From contig OX044356.1 of NCBI GenBank assembly GCA_943846715.1, positions 1,054,001-1,118,000 on the forward strand: a stretch of DNA of 64,000 nt, in the 5' to 3' direction. The position numbers and the translations under genes were made by a program. Source of the stretch: TMED14 sp002378565 (GTDB lineage: Bacteria > Bacteroidota > Bacteroidia > Flavobacteriales > Schleiferiaceae). Within the stretch, counting starts at the first letter, position 1. Each line of letters opens with the position of its first letter. A model generated the notes under the pieces. The model saw only the letters and a program-made list of their open reading frames with translations, was not told the DNA's origin and did no database searches. Shown one piece after another: positions 1 through 8,849 of the stretch.

Positions 1-1
1 C

Positions 2-208
2 ATGGCCGTCTGGCCAAACCCCGGTCAATCTTCCTTCAGCTTGATTGGCAATGGCAATCCTGTCAATGTGCATCACATCAATGGGCAAACCATGTTGACG
101 CAAGCTACCGTTGCTCATAAAACCCTGACCATCGACTGCCGGCAATGGCCAGCAGGCTTGTATGTCATTCGCATGGGTGACTTTGCAAGCAAATGGGTTA
201 AGCCATAA
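2..208 (+). CDS. C-terminal end of a secreted protein with a T9SS type A sorting domain (partial)
   Basis: Only the last 68 residues are present; the gene continues off the left edge, so the first Met is not a proven start. The segment begins with WPNPGQSSFSLI, has a short strand-turn-strand pattern with NGQ in the middle, and ends GLYVIRM followed by a short basic tail with KWVKP. That is the layout of the type IX secretion C-terminal sorting domain (Por_Secre_tail, type A). Such domains direct cargo across the outer membrane and are cleaved by PorU. The function of the passenger domain cannot be known from this window. PorT, part of the same machinery, is encoded at 47053-47745. A strong hairpin follows the stop codon. 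Confidence 0.8.
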   Translation: MAVWPNPGQSSFSLIGNGNPVNVHHINGQTMLTQATVAHKTLTIDCRQWPAGLYVIRMGDFASKWVKP

Positions 209-238
209 AAAAAGCCCAATGAGATCACCGGGCTTTTC
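208..238. terminator. Bidirectional Rho-independent terminator
   Basis: AAAAGCCC at 210-217 pairs with GGGCTTTT at 230-237 around a 12-nt loop. The A and T flanks give a U-tract on either strand, so it can end both the T9SS cargo gene and the convergent mdh gene. Confidence 0.75.
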
Positions 239-256
239 TTTGCTTTTTCTGTCCAA

Positions 257-1186
257 TCAAAGATCAGCCAATACTGCATTCATGGCGCGAACCTTGTCTG
301 CACTTGCATTGAATGCTGCTTGCTCCTGGTCGTCCAACTGGTAGTCAACGATGTGTTCCCATCCATTGGCACCAATAACCACGGGCACACCCAAGCAAAT
401 ATCCTTCTGACCGTATTCACCATCAAGGTATACACAACAAGGGAATATCTTCTTTTGATCCCTGACAATGCTTGCAGTTAAGGCCGCACCAGCTGCGCCA
501 GGCGCATACCAGGCAGAGGTTCCTATCAAGCCAGTCAACGTAGCTCCACCAACCATGGTTGAAGCCTTCACAGCTTCCAAATCAGAGGCACTCATGTGCT
601 CCGAAACTGGACTGGACTGGTAACTTGCAAGGCGTGTCAATGGAATCATGGTTGTATCTCCATGACCACCAATCACTACAGCTTGCAGGTCACTGGGCGG
701 GCATGACATGGCTTGACTCAAATAGTACTTGAATCGGCTGCTGTCCAGAATACCTCCCATGCCAATGATGCGATTCACGGGCAAACCAGACTCCTTTGCT
801 GCCAGGTAGGTCATGGTGTCCATAGGGTTAGAAATCACTACAAAGACTGCCTCAGGCGAATACTCAAGCGCTGATTTCACAACAGACTTCACAATACCTG
901 CATTGGTTCCTATCAACTCCTCACGCGTCATGCCTGGCTTCCGGGGGATGCCTGAGGTGATCACAATCACTGACGATCCTGCTGTGGCGGCATAGTCACT
1001 AGTCACACCTGTCACCTTGCCGTCAAAACCGTGCAAGGTGGCACATTGATTCATGTCCATGGCCTTGCCTTCAGCAAAACCCTTTTTGATGTCCAAAAGG
1101 ACGATTTCCTCTGCAAGGTTCATGCGAACCATGGATTCAGCACAGGATGCGCCGACATTGCCTGCGCCTACAACGGTAATTTTCAT
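257..1186 (-). CDS. mdh: Malate dehydrogenase (LDH-like type)
   Basis: NAD-dependent oxidation of malate to oxaloacetate in the TCA cycle, cytoplasmic. The 309 residues match the family length. The Rossmann motif GAGNVG is at 7-12 and the NAD-ribose aspartate is D32. The substrate loop PRKPGMTR carries R82 and R88; an Arg at the specificity position favours malate over lactate. The catalytic pair is visible as D148/R151 in ILDSSR and H175 in GGHGD. The gene lies 45 bp downstream of gyrB on the same strand and may be read from the gyrB promoter, since no clear promoter of its own was seen. It is convergent with the gene at the left edge. Confidence 0.97.
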   Translation of the reverse strand: MKITVVGAGNVGASCAESMVRMNLAEEIVLLDIKKGFAEGKAMDMNQCATLHGFDGKVTGVTSDYAATAGSSVIVITSGIPRKPGMTREELIGTNAGIVKSVVKSALEYSPEAVFVVISNPMDTMTYLAAKESGLPVNRIIGMGGILDSSRFKYYLSQAMSCPPSDLQAVVIGGHGDTTMIPLTRLASYQSSPVSEHMSASDLEAVKASTMVGGATLTGLIGTSAWYAPGAAGAALTASIVRDQKKIFPCCVYLDGEYGQKDICLGVPVVIGANGWEHIVDYQLDDQEQAAFNASADKVRAMNAVLADL

Positions 1187-1231
1187 TGGTGAATGGATTG
1201 GTTTGTTGCTTGATTAATGATTGTCAACCTG

Positions 1232-3172
1232 TTAGGCGTCAATTTTTGCATACTTCGCATTGGCTTCAATGAAAGCGCGGCGCGGTGGCACCTCGTCACC
1301 CATCAACATGGAAAAGACTCTGTCAGCTTCTGCGGCGCTGTCAATGACAACCTGACGCATGGTTCGCTCCTCAGGGTTCATGGTGGTTTCCCATAGCTGA
1401 TCAGCATTCATTTCACCCAGACCCTTGTAGCGCTGCACAGAAATTCCTGTTTGATCCATGCCGCCCATCTCAACAGCTGCTTTATCGCGCTGATCGTCGT
1501 TCCAAGCATAGCTATGCTTGTTGCCTTTTTTCACCAAGTACAAAGGTGGTGAAGCAATGTAAACATAGCCAGCCTCTACCAACTCCTTCATGTAGCGGAA
1601 GAAGAAGGTCATGATGAGTGTCGCAATGTGCGAACCATCGACATCAGCATCACACATGATGATGATTTTGTGGTAGCGAAGCTTGGTGGTATTCAAAGCC
1701 TTGCTGTCCTCTTCTGTGCCAACACTGACACCCAATGCAGTGAAAATATTGCGGATTTCTTCATTCTCAAAAGCCTTGTGTTGCATGGCTTTTTCCACAT
1801 TAAGAATCTTGCCACGAAGTGGCATGATGGCTTGGAATTTCCGGTCACGACCTTGTTTGGCCGTTCCACCCGCAGAATCACCCTCCACAAGGAATATTTC
1901 GCAAATTTCTGGATCAGATTCAGAACAGTCAGCCAATTTCCCTGGCAAACTTGAACTGCCCAGAACGGTCTTTCGCTGCACCATTTCTCGTGCCTTTTTT
2001 GCCGCCACACGAGCCTTAGCCGCCAAGATCACTTTCTGTACAATGATGCGTGCCTCGTTGGGGTTTTCTTCCAAGTAATTGGTCAGCATAATACCCACCA
2101 ATCGATCCACCGCACCTGCAACTTCTTTGTTGCCCAATTTGGTCTTGGTCTGACCCTCAAACTGAGGTTCCATAACCTTCACAGAAATGACCGCTGTTAG
2201 ACCCTCACGGAAATCATCGCCAGCGACTTCAACCTTCTCTTTGGTTAACATGCCAGAACCATCTGCATACTTCTTCAAGGTGCGAGTCAATGCCCGGCGA
2301 AAACCTGCCAAGTGGGTGCCTCCTTCATGGGTGTTGATGTTGTTCACATAGGAATGCAGATTTTCTGAATAGGATGTGTTGTACAACATGGCCACTTCCA
2401 CAGGGGTGCCCTCGTTCTCCCCCTCGAGGTACATCGGAGCTGGAATCAATGACTCACGATTTTCATCGATGAACGCAACAAATTCTCTGAGTCCGCCTTC
2501 AGAATGGAAGGTCTCACCTTTCTCCTTGCCATCTTCATCCTTCTCTCGGTGATCTATCAAAGTGATGGTGATGCCTTTATTCAAATAAGACAGTTCACGC
2601 ATGCGATTTGCAATGATGTCATATTGGTAGACCGTTTCTGTGAAGATGCTGTCATCAGGTAAAAAGGTTACCTCAGTGCCGCGGTAATCCGACGCGCCAA
2701 CCTCTTTAACTGGGTAGCTTGGCTTACCAATTTCGTACTCCTGGCGGTATTGCTTGCCATCGCGGTGCACATTGACTTGCAGGTGTGAAGACAAAGCGTT
2801 CACACAAGACACACCCACACCGTGAAGACCACCAGACACCTTGTAGGAGTCCTTATCAAACTTGCCACCAGCATGTAGGACTGTCATAACAACCTGAAGG
2901 GCTGATACGCCTTCCTTGCCGTGAATAGCGATGGGTATGCCACGACCGTCATCTTTGACCGTGACGGAATTGTTCTCATTGATGGCCACATTGATTGTGG
3001 TGGCATGCCCTGCAAGGGCTTCATCAATGGAGTTGTCAACCACCTCATAAACCAGGTGATGGAGTCCCTTCATATCGACATCTCCGATGTACATGGCTGG
3101 GCGTTTGCGTACTGCCTCAAGCCCCTCTAGGACCTGGATACTATCCGCATTGTATTGTTCTTGATTGCTCAT
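1232..3172 (-). CDS. gyrB: DNA gyrase subunit B
   Basis: ATPase subunit of the type IIA topoisomerase that introduces negative supercoils. At 646 residues it is the short GyrB form without the 170-residue insert of E. coli. The GHKL ATPase shows EVVDNSIDEA with E43 as general base and N47 for Mg, DDGRGIP near 74-80 and the GGLHGVG lid at 114-120. QTKTKLGN at 341-348 is the transducer lysine loop. The TOPRIM domain has EGDSAGG with E430 and DADVDG with D508/D510/D512. RYKGLGEM near the C-terminus contacts GyrA. QTKTKLGN and the overall sequence favour GyrB over ParE. A promoter-like element lies about 30 bp upstream. Confidence 0.97.
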   Translation of the reverse strand: MSNQEQYNADSIQVLEGLEAVRKRPAMYIGDVDMKGLHHLVYEVVDNSIDEALAGHATTINVAINENNSVTVKDDGRGIPIAIHGKEGVSALQVVMTVLHAGGKFDKDSYKVSGGLHGVGVSCVNALSSHLQVNVHRDGKQYRQEYEIGKPSYPVKEVGASDYRGTEVTFLPDDSIFTETVYQYDIIANRMRELSYLNKGITITLIDHREKDEDGKEKGETFHSEGGLREFVAFIDENRESLIPAPMYLEGENEGTPVEVAMLYNTSYSENLHSYVNNINTHEGGTHLAGFRRALTRTLKKYADGSGMLTKEKVEVAGDDFREGLTAVISVKVMEPQFEGQTKTKLGNKEVAGAVDRLVGIMLTNYLEENPNEARIIVQKVILAAKARVAAKKAREMVQRKTVLGSSSLPGKLADCSESDPEICEIFLVEGDSAGGTAKQGRDRKFQAIMPLRGKILNVEKAMQHKAFENEEIRNIFTALGVSVGTEEDSKALNTTKLRYHKIIIMCDADVDGSHIATLIMTFFFRYMKELVEAGYVYIASPPLYLVKKGNKHSYAWNDDQRDKAAVEMGGMDQTGISVQRYKGLGEMNADQLWETTMNPEERTMRQVVIDSAAEADRVFSMLMGDEVPPRRAFIEANAKYAKIDA

Positions 3173-3200
3173 AAGATTTCCCGGGAATTAGGGGTTCCTA

Positions 3201-3229
3201 CAAAAATAACCCAGAGCCAATGCCTGCAA
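3201..3229 (-). promoter_or_regulatory. Candidate gyrB promoter (TTG-N18-TATTTTTG)
   Basis: Read on the minus strand, TTG (3229-3227) is followed after 18 nt by TATTTTTG (3208-3201), matching the Bacteroidota -33 TTG / -7 TAnnTTTG consensus. It predicts a 5' leader of about 25 nt for gyrB. Confidence 0.5.
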
Positions 3230-3321
3230 GGCATCTAAGTGGGAAAATACGCTGTGTTTATCAACATTTTGTCAACACATCAAGCAGCCAATAATGTGCT
3301 TCTCTTGAGCGGTTGCAGATG

Positions 3322-5010
3322 CTAGAATTTGTACATCAAACCCACATGCGCACGGATGCCTTGAACAGGGTACCCAGCAATGACTGGCTGCTTGTGATTC
3401 AGCAGGTTATTGACGGACAATACCGCATTGAGCTGGCTATTGTAAGTGTACACCATGCGTGCATTGATGCCAACAAAGTCAGCTAAGGGAGTCCGGGCAA
3501 TGTCGTCGCCTGCATAATCCACATAACCACGGTAAGTCATGTCCGCATCAAATCGAATTTTATCCTCCAAATTGACCATGACCTCAATACCACCTTCAAA
3601 CAGAGGCAAATGGTCAATGTTTTGATTGGTCTCCTTGTTGATGGATTTCAATCGAACCAAGGAGTGGCCACGCAGCTCAACGGACTTACCAACCTTCAAT
3701 GTGAGTTCTGCTGAAGGCGCAATGACACTGGCTCTCACATGATCCAAAAAGAGACGGCCTGAATCCAGTCGGCGGAGCTGATCTGCCTCAACCGGCCTGA
3801 CAAGCATCGCATAGTTGTCGTAATCCCTTTTGTTCAAAGCCATCCGATAGCCCATAGCGTGGGAGATTCGGCCAGAAATACCTCCGTAAAGATTAGCATG
3901 TCTAACCACTTCGTATTCAGAAACTTCAGACAAGAAAGGCATGTCTTTCACGCGAGAACGCATCCCATCATTGTCAACCCCACCTTCCATGCCAATATAG
4001 ACATTCAGCAAGCGCTTCACCAAGGGGAACTCCATGTGAATCACTGGTGGGAAATAAGGAAGTGACCCAGAAATGCTATCGGTGAAGATCATGTTCATCC
4101 CTATTCTGAAATGAATCTGTCCCAGCGAATCTGCAATGGCCGGTGAGAACTGCATGGCCCAGTAGTTGTTCTGATCAGGCCTTGCTGAGCCTCCCAATTG
4201 ATTCACAGAAGCACGCAAGGGCATTTCAAGCACTAAGTCTTGCACAGGGAATTTCCAATCAATCAAGGCACTTAGCCCGGTTTCCACCTGCCGACCGCCC
4301 TGATCTATCCAGTGATGGGCATTGAGGGTTGCACCGCCATAGACCTGTTTGCGACGGAATTGTGGTGCCTCATAACTGACAGATGCCTGGTAATCTTGTA
4401 CCCATCGACCTGGGGCTTCAGGGTGATCCACACTGTCTTTCATGCCGTAAAATGCGTAGCGATTCCACGATGCGTCAATGGCGCTCCGAATACGTGATCG
4501 ACCCAGCACAGAGGTGAATTGGCCACGCAAAGCATTCTCAATCCATAAGGTCTTTTCATAAGACGTTGCAGGCTCCTTGTGAAGCCACTCAAAACCTCTG
4601 AAACCACCCTGTGTTGACATGTGATCACCTGCCACACCCCATGTCAAATTAGGGTTTCTGGAGGACCCCAGAGCGAAGCCAGCAGATTCGGTTGACCGCG
4701 AGCCCACATTGAGGTAAACATGATTGCTTGGCAAACGCTTCAACCGCGTCCTAGCAATATGAATGGGCGGAATCAATTTCATCTGTGTCTGAGGATCCAA
4801 ATAACGCGTTCGAATGGCAATTTTGATGGGCAATTTTGACACCGTACTGTCGAGCACATGCGGCTGGCCTGTCAACTTGAAGGGCTGTGCAACAGAAGCT
4901 TGAAATTGCTCAGTGACTGAAACTTCCACACCGCCAATGCCTTCTTCTTGTGCAGAAAGGTTGATGGTCAAGGTGGCGAAAATAGCCAGGGTTATCCAAG
5001 GTTTGTTCAT
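3322..5010 (-). CDS. TonB-receptor-like outer-membrane beta-barrel protein
   Basis: A 562-residue protein with a short signal peptide ending near LSAQ (about residue 21). The body alternates amphipathic strands, and the C-terminus VLSVNNLLNHKQ...GLMYKF ends in Phe, typical of outer-membrane barrels and close to the last strands of TonB-dependent receptors. I do not see a clear plug domain, so it is a reduced relative rather than a standard siderophore or SusC receptor. Its ATG overlaps the stop of the upstream TPR gene as ATGA (5010-5007), so the two are translationally coupled and probably act together. I believe this TPR/barrel pairing is widespread in Bacteroidota, but I know of no assigned function or transported substrate. 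Confidence 0.75.
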   Translation of the reverse strand: MNKPWITLAIFATLTINLSAQEEGIGGVEVSVTEQFQASVAQPFKLTGQPHVLDSTVSKLPIKIAIRTRYLDPQTQMKLIPPIHIARTRLKRLPSNHVYLNVGSRSTESAGFALGSSRNPNLTWGVAGDHMSTQGGFRGFEWLHKEPATSYEKTLWIENALRGQFTSVLGRSRIRSAIDASWNRYAFYGMKDSVDHPEAPGRWVQDYQASVSYEAPQFRRKQVYGGATLNAHHWIDQGGRQVETGLSALIDWKFPVQDLVLEMPLRASVNQLGGSARPDQNNYWAMQFSPAIADSLGQIHFRIGMNMIFTDSISGSLPYFPPVIHMEFPLVKRLLNVYIGMEGGVDNDGMRSRVKDMPFLSEVSEYEVVRHANLYGGISGRISHAMGYRMALNKRDYDNYAMLVRPVEADQLRRLDSGRLFLDHVRASVIAPSAELTLKVGKSVELRGHSLVRLKSINKETNQNIDHLPLFEGGIEVMVNLEDKIRFDADMTYRGYVDYAGDDIARTPLADFVGINARMVYTYNSQLNAVLSVNNLLNHKQPVIAGYPVQGIRAHVGLMYKF

Positions 5011-8000
5011 GCCTGTGGTTCGTTGAGATTAATCAATGTATCGGTACTAGACTTTGCAGCTTCTTGCGCTTTCAGCGCGGTCTTGAAAGCCAAGGCTTGA
5101 GTGACAATTTCATCACTGTATTGCTCGTCAATCAAGAAGTCCAAGGTGTAATTGGCCTGAAATAAGTCATTGAGGTCAGCGTAGTTTTTCGCCAACACAA
5201 GCAAGGATTTGTAGCGCCATTCAGCTTGACCCGGCAGGTTATCAATCAACCAAAACACCTTGGTGTTGGATTGCTGGTAATCCAAATCCATCTCCCGCAA
5301 AAATACGGCCTCTTGAAAGGCTGCCTCTGCTTGCGCCGCAGGTGAAGCCAGAGCTGCCAATGCAGTGTTAGCCCTGCGAGCTCGATCCCCTGCTATAGGG
5401 TCGTTGGGGTTATTGCGCCATTCATGCATGGCTGACCTAGCCATGACCAAGGTTGCATAGTCACGGTCTTGTGGTTCATTGCGATCGTTGGCATGGACGA
5501 CCTCAGCATAGCTGTATGCAAGGTCATAGGATTGATTTTCCTGGGTGGCATTGGCATTGTCCCAATAACCAACCATCAAGGTCACATTGGCCAAACGCAC
5601 TGCTTCTTCAGATTCTGATTGAGCCAACACATGTTCAGCTGCAGCCATGGCAACTGGCATTCGCTCCAGCTCATTGGCCAATTTCATGACCCAGGTCCAT
5701 GCAGACAACCGGCGACTGTTGCCTGGCGAGGCATCATTGGCAACCCATTGGTAATTCTCAAGGCTTGATGGGTAGCTCCCTTCAACGCGATGAGACTCTC
5801 CTTTAAGGTAGTGGGCCTCAATAGCAAAAAAGCCATCTGGGTAACGTTTAAGGTAGCGACCGAAGGCCTTGGACGCTTCATCATAGTTGGCACTGGCATA
5901 CTTGCTGTATGCAGACATGTAGGCCACGGAATCTAACTCACTGGCACGTACATGAACAAAGGCTAAGCCTTGAACCCACGCTAAGTAATTGTCAATTTGA
6001 TCCAATTCATCGTAGACCATCTTAGCTGCCAATACCGCGTCATCTGCCTCAGCTGTCCCTGGGTAGGTAACAACAAAAGTCCTCAGACCCTGGATGGATT
6101 GCTCAAGCTGACCTGCATTGCGCTGTGCCAACGACACATTCAGCAAGGCTCGTCGCCCACGTTGGCTGTTTGGCTTCAAGCGCGCAAAGGCCTTGAATGC
6201 CTGCTCTGCAGCAAGGTTTTCCCCTTCACGCAGATGGGTTTCAGCCCGCTCAAAAAGGGCGTCTTCAGCATACGATCCACCACGGGTCTCCAATTGCTTC
6301 AAAACAGCAATTTTTCCTGATTGATCATTGAGCAGCCCAAGACACATGGCTCGCTGGTATTCTGCATACGCTACATCCACGCCATGAAGCGCACTGGCTT
6401 TCTGGTAGAATTGCTGCGCCACAGCATGTCGCCTGAGCAAGAAATACAAATCAGCCACACGCAATGTAGCATCCTCCTTTTTTCTGCTGGCCTTGGGGGC
6501 ATCAGCCAGGTAAACCCTGAATGCCGCCGCCGCATCTTCATGCTGACCTAATTGGTACAAACAATAGGCCTTGTTGTATAAGGCGTCGGGTCGCTCAGTT
6601 AAGGTGTAGGATCCCGGCGTGTTGAGAAAGGATTCAAATCGAGACAAGGCTTCTTGGTGATTGCCCTTGCGGTAGCTCAACTCACCCATCCAGAAATGGC
6701 TCAATGCCACATAGGTGATGTTTTTCGGGTAGGCCAGACTTTTCTGGAAATACTCCACTGCATTGGACCAATCACTGACATGGTAGAACTCCACCGCACG
6801 GTAGTATGCCACGCGCTGGTAAGCCTCCATCATAGCCATGCTTGCCATGCCTGTCTGAAGGATGGACTCCATGGCCTTGCTGTAATCCTTGGATGAGATA
6901 TACAGGTTAGCGAGGTACTCATTGACCTCTCGTCGGTACTCAGTCTTGGGGTAATCCTTCAAAAAGTCTTGAAAAGCCTTGATGGCATTGCCAAATGGCG
7001 AAGCTGACTGGTAGGTGAGCTTTGCTGCTTGGTAAGCAGACTCCTCTTGTATGACCTTGTCATGATCACTTTGACTGGCCGCTTTGAATGCGGTCAAAGC
7101 CTCCTGTGGCTGCTCCGCTCGGATGTAACAATCCGCCAATAAGTAGTAAGCGTTTTGAGCCATGGCATTGTTGTCACCTGTGATCTTATTCAGGGACTGC
7201 ATCGCCTCTTCGTAGCGCTCTGTTCGGTAGTAAACCACACCAAGAATGTAATGATCTGAAGCAAACAGCTTGCCTCCCTGAACCTTGTGCAGCTCGAGGT
7301 ACGGCAAGGATTCTACATAGCGTGATTTGCGGTACAAGCTTTGCCCTATCAGCTTAGCAATCTCTGGTGCACGTCGGGTGGTTGCTTTAGACAACAATTG
7401 CTCTCCCAAGCCAAGCAATTCATTGTCCATGCCATTTCTCGCATAGATTTGAGCCAGGTAGTACGGCACCACAGCACCAAACTGCTGGTGGCTCCTCAAA
7501 GGCTCAAAGCAGGCCAATGCAGTGACATCATTGCTGTCCAAGTAGGCAATGTGCCCGTAATAGTACTGTGCAGACTTGGCATCGGGGTACTTGCTTGCTT
7601 TTACCGCGGCTAACTGTGGTCGTGCCTGATCGTACTCCTTCAATAAAAAGTAACTGTAACCTAACTTGAATTGAACAGCAGCACGTTGCGCCTTGGGTAA
7701 TCTCACACCATCCAGTTGCTTCAACCATTTTTTTGCATCCTTGTAGCGCCTACGGTTGAAGGCGTACTCAGACATTTCAATCAACAATTCCACGCGCCTA
7801 GCAGACGTCGGATAGGACTGAAGGAAGCCATGAACTTGCTCATCTGAATCCCGGTTCATCAACTTGATGGCGCACAACACCCTGTAACAATGGCTCTGCT
7901 CAGCAAGATCTGTTTGCTTATCTACCCGACGCAAGATCGATTGAAAGCCTTCAGACGCAGAGCTGTAAAGTGCCCTGTCATACAGGGAACGGCTCTCAGC

Positions 8001-8096
8001 ATAATCTGCCTCGGGGGTTTGATTTGGAAAATGGGCTTGCGCCGCTGAAGTAAAAGACAACAGACTGGCGAGGAGGAGAAAATATATGCGCTTCAT
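5007..8096 (-). CDS. Large secreted TPR-repeat protein
   Basis: About 1029 residues from the ATG at 8096, which gives a clean signal peptide (MKRIYFLLLASLL..AAQA). An in-frame TTG 12 bp upstream is a less likely start. The rest is almost entirely tetratricopeptide-type helical repeats with patterns such as YY.AAQ.YR and YPDA..A.Y, from about residue 30 to 1000. Such solenoids scaffold protein complexes in the periplasm or at the outer membrane. The stop overlaps the start of the barrel gene by 4 nt. The pair is divergent from the FtsE-like ATPase gene. CAAAGGTA at 8106-8113 is a minus-strand TACCTTTG, but it sits only about 10 nt from the ATG and no -33 element was found. Confidence 0.85.
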   Translation of the reverse strand: MKRIYFLLLASLLSFTSAAQAHFPNQTPEADYAESRSLYDRALYSSASEGFQSILRRVDKQTDLAEQSHCYRVLCAIKLMNRDSDEQVHGFLQSYPTSARRVELLIEMSEYAFNRRRYKDAKKWLKQLDGVRLPKAQRAAVQFKLGYSYFLLKEYDQARPQLAAVKASKYPDAKSAQYYYGHIAYLDSNDVTALACFEPLRSHQQFGAVVPYYLAQIYARNGMDNELLGLGEQLLSKATTRRAPEIAKLIGQSLYRKSRYVESLPYLELHKVQGGKLFASDHYILGVVYYRTERYEEAMQSLNKITGDNNAMAQNAYYLLADCYIRAEQPQEALTAFKAASQSDHDKVIQEESAYQAAKLTYQSASPFGNAIKAFQDFLKDYPKTEYRREVNEYLANLYISSKDYSKAMESILQTGMASMAMMEAYQRVAYYRAVEFYHVSDWSNAVEYFQKSLAYPKNITYVALSHFWMGELSYRKGNHQEALSRFESFLNTPGSYTLTERPDALYNKAYCLYQLGQHEDAAAAFRVYLADAPKASRKKEDATLRVADLYFLLRRHAVAQQFYQKASALHGVDVAYAEYQRAMCLGLLNDQSGKIAVLKQLETRGGSYAEDALFERAETHLREGENLAAEQAFKAFARLKPNSQRGRRALLNVSLAQRNAGQLEQSIQGLRTFVVTYPGTAEADDAVLAAKMVYDELDQIDNYLAWVQGLAFVHVRASELDSVAYMSAYSKYASANYDEASKAFGRYLKRYPDGFFAIEAHYLKGESHRVEGSYPSSLENYQWVANDASPGNSRRLSAWTWVMKLANELERMPVAMAAAEHVLAQSESEEAVRLANVTLMVGYWDNANATQENQSYDLAYSYAEVVHANDRNEPQDRDYATLVMARSAMHEWRNNPNDPIAGDRARRANTALAALASPAAQAEAAFQEAVFLREMDLDYQQSNTKVFWLIDNLPGQAEWRYKSLLVLAKNYADLNDLFQANYTLDFLIDEQYSDEIVTQALAFKTALKAQEAAKSSTDTLINLNEPQA

Positions 8097-8153
8097 GGAA
8101 TCATACAAAGGTAGGAAGGTCAGGCAAAATCCTCGTACTTTGTTGCATAAATC

Positions 8154-8849
8154 ATGCCCATGTTATCAAGCCAGCCCGTCCTGCAACTTTCGCAGGCAGA
8201 AATTCATCAAGAAGACCATGTCATTTTGCAAGGAGTCAACCTCGAACTCCATGCGGGGGATTTCATGTATTTGATCGGATCTACAGGGTCTGGCAAGTCC
8301 AGCTTGCTGAAAACCCTCTATGCTGACTTACCTCTAACCCAAGGTGAAGGGAACATTGCTGGCTTTAATTTGAAGAACTTGAAGCAATCAGACATCCCCA
8401 TGTTGAGGCGGTCACTTGGCATTGTTTTCCAAGATTTTCAACTATTAATGGATCGCTCCATCTTCCATAATTTAGAATTTGTGCTTCGCGCCACAGGACA
8501 AAAAGACAAGGCAAGCAATGCCGATCGCATCCACGAAGTGCTGAAGCGCGTTGGCATGGGAACCAAGGAGCATAAAATGCCCTATGCCTTATCCGGTGGC
8601 GAGCAACAACGCGTGGCCATTGCTCGTGCCTTGCTCAACAAGCCGCCGCTAATTTTAGCTGATGAGCCAACAGGCAACCTTGACCCTCACACATCTGAAG
8701 AAATCATGCATTTGATGGAGGAGATTTCTGCTTCAGGTAGCACCATCCTTATGGCTACCCATGACTACGCCCTCTTGTTGAAGTTCCCCCACCCCACAGT
8801 TAAATGTGCGGGAGGCACGCTAAGCGCTACGGTGCAACGCACCCTTTGA
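8154..8849 (+). CDS. ftsE: FtsE-like ABC transporter ATPase
   Basis: A 231-residue cytoplasmic ATP-binding subunit of the FtsE/LolD type. Walker A GSTGSGKSS is at 42-50 with K48, the Q-loop VFQDFQLL starts near 91, the signature LSGGEQQR is at 146-153, Walker B LILADE ends in catalytic E171 followed by PTGNLD, and the switch His is H203 in ATHD. FtsE with the membrane partner FtsX regulates peptidoglycan hydrolases at division. No ftsX is adjacent, as is usual in this phylum. The ATG at 8160 is an alternative start. The 3' end overlaps the convergent glycosyltransferase gene by 23 bp. A LolD-type lipoprotein ATPase cannot be fully excluded. Confidence 0.85.
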   Translation: MPMLSSQPVLQLSQAEIHQEDHVILQGVNLELHAGDFMYLIGSTGSGKSSLLKTLYADLPLTQGEGNIAGFNLKNLKQSDIPMLRRSLGIVFQDFQLLMDRSIFHNLEFVLRATGQKDKASNADRIHEVLKRVGMGTKEHKMPYALSGGEQQRVAIARALLNKPPLILADEPTGNLDPHTSEEIMHLMEEISASGSTILMATHDYALLLKFPHPTVKCAGGTLSATVQRTL

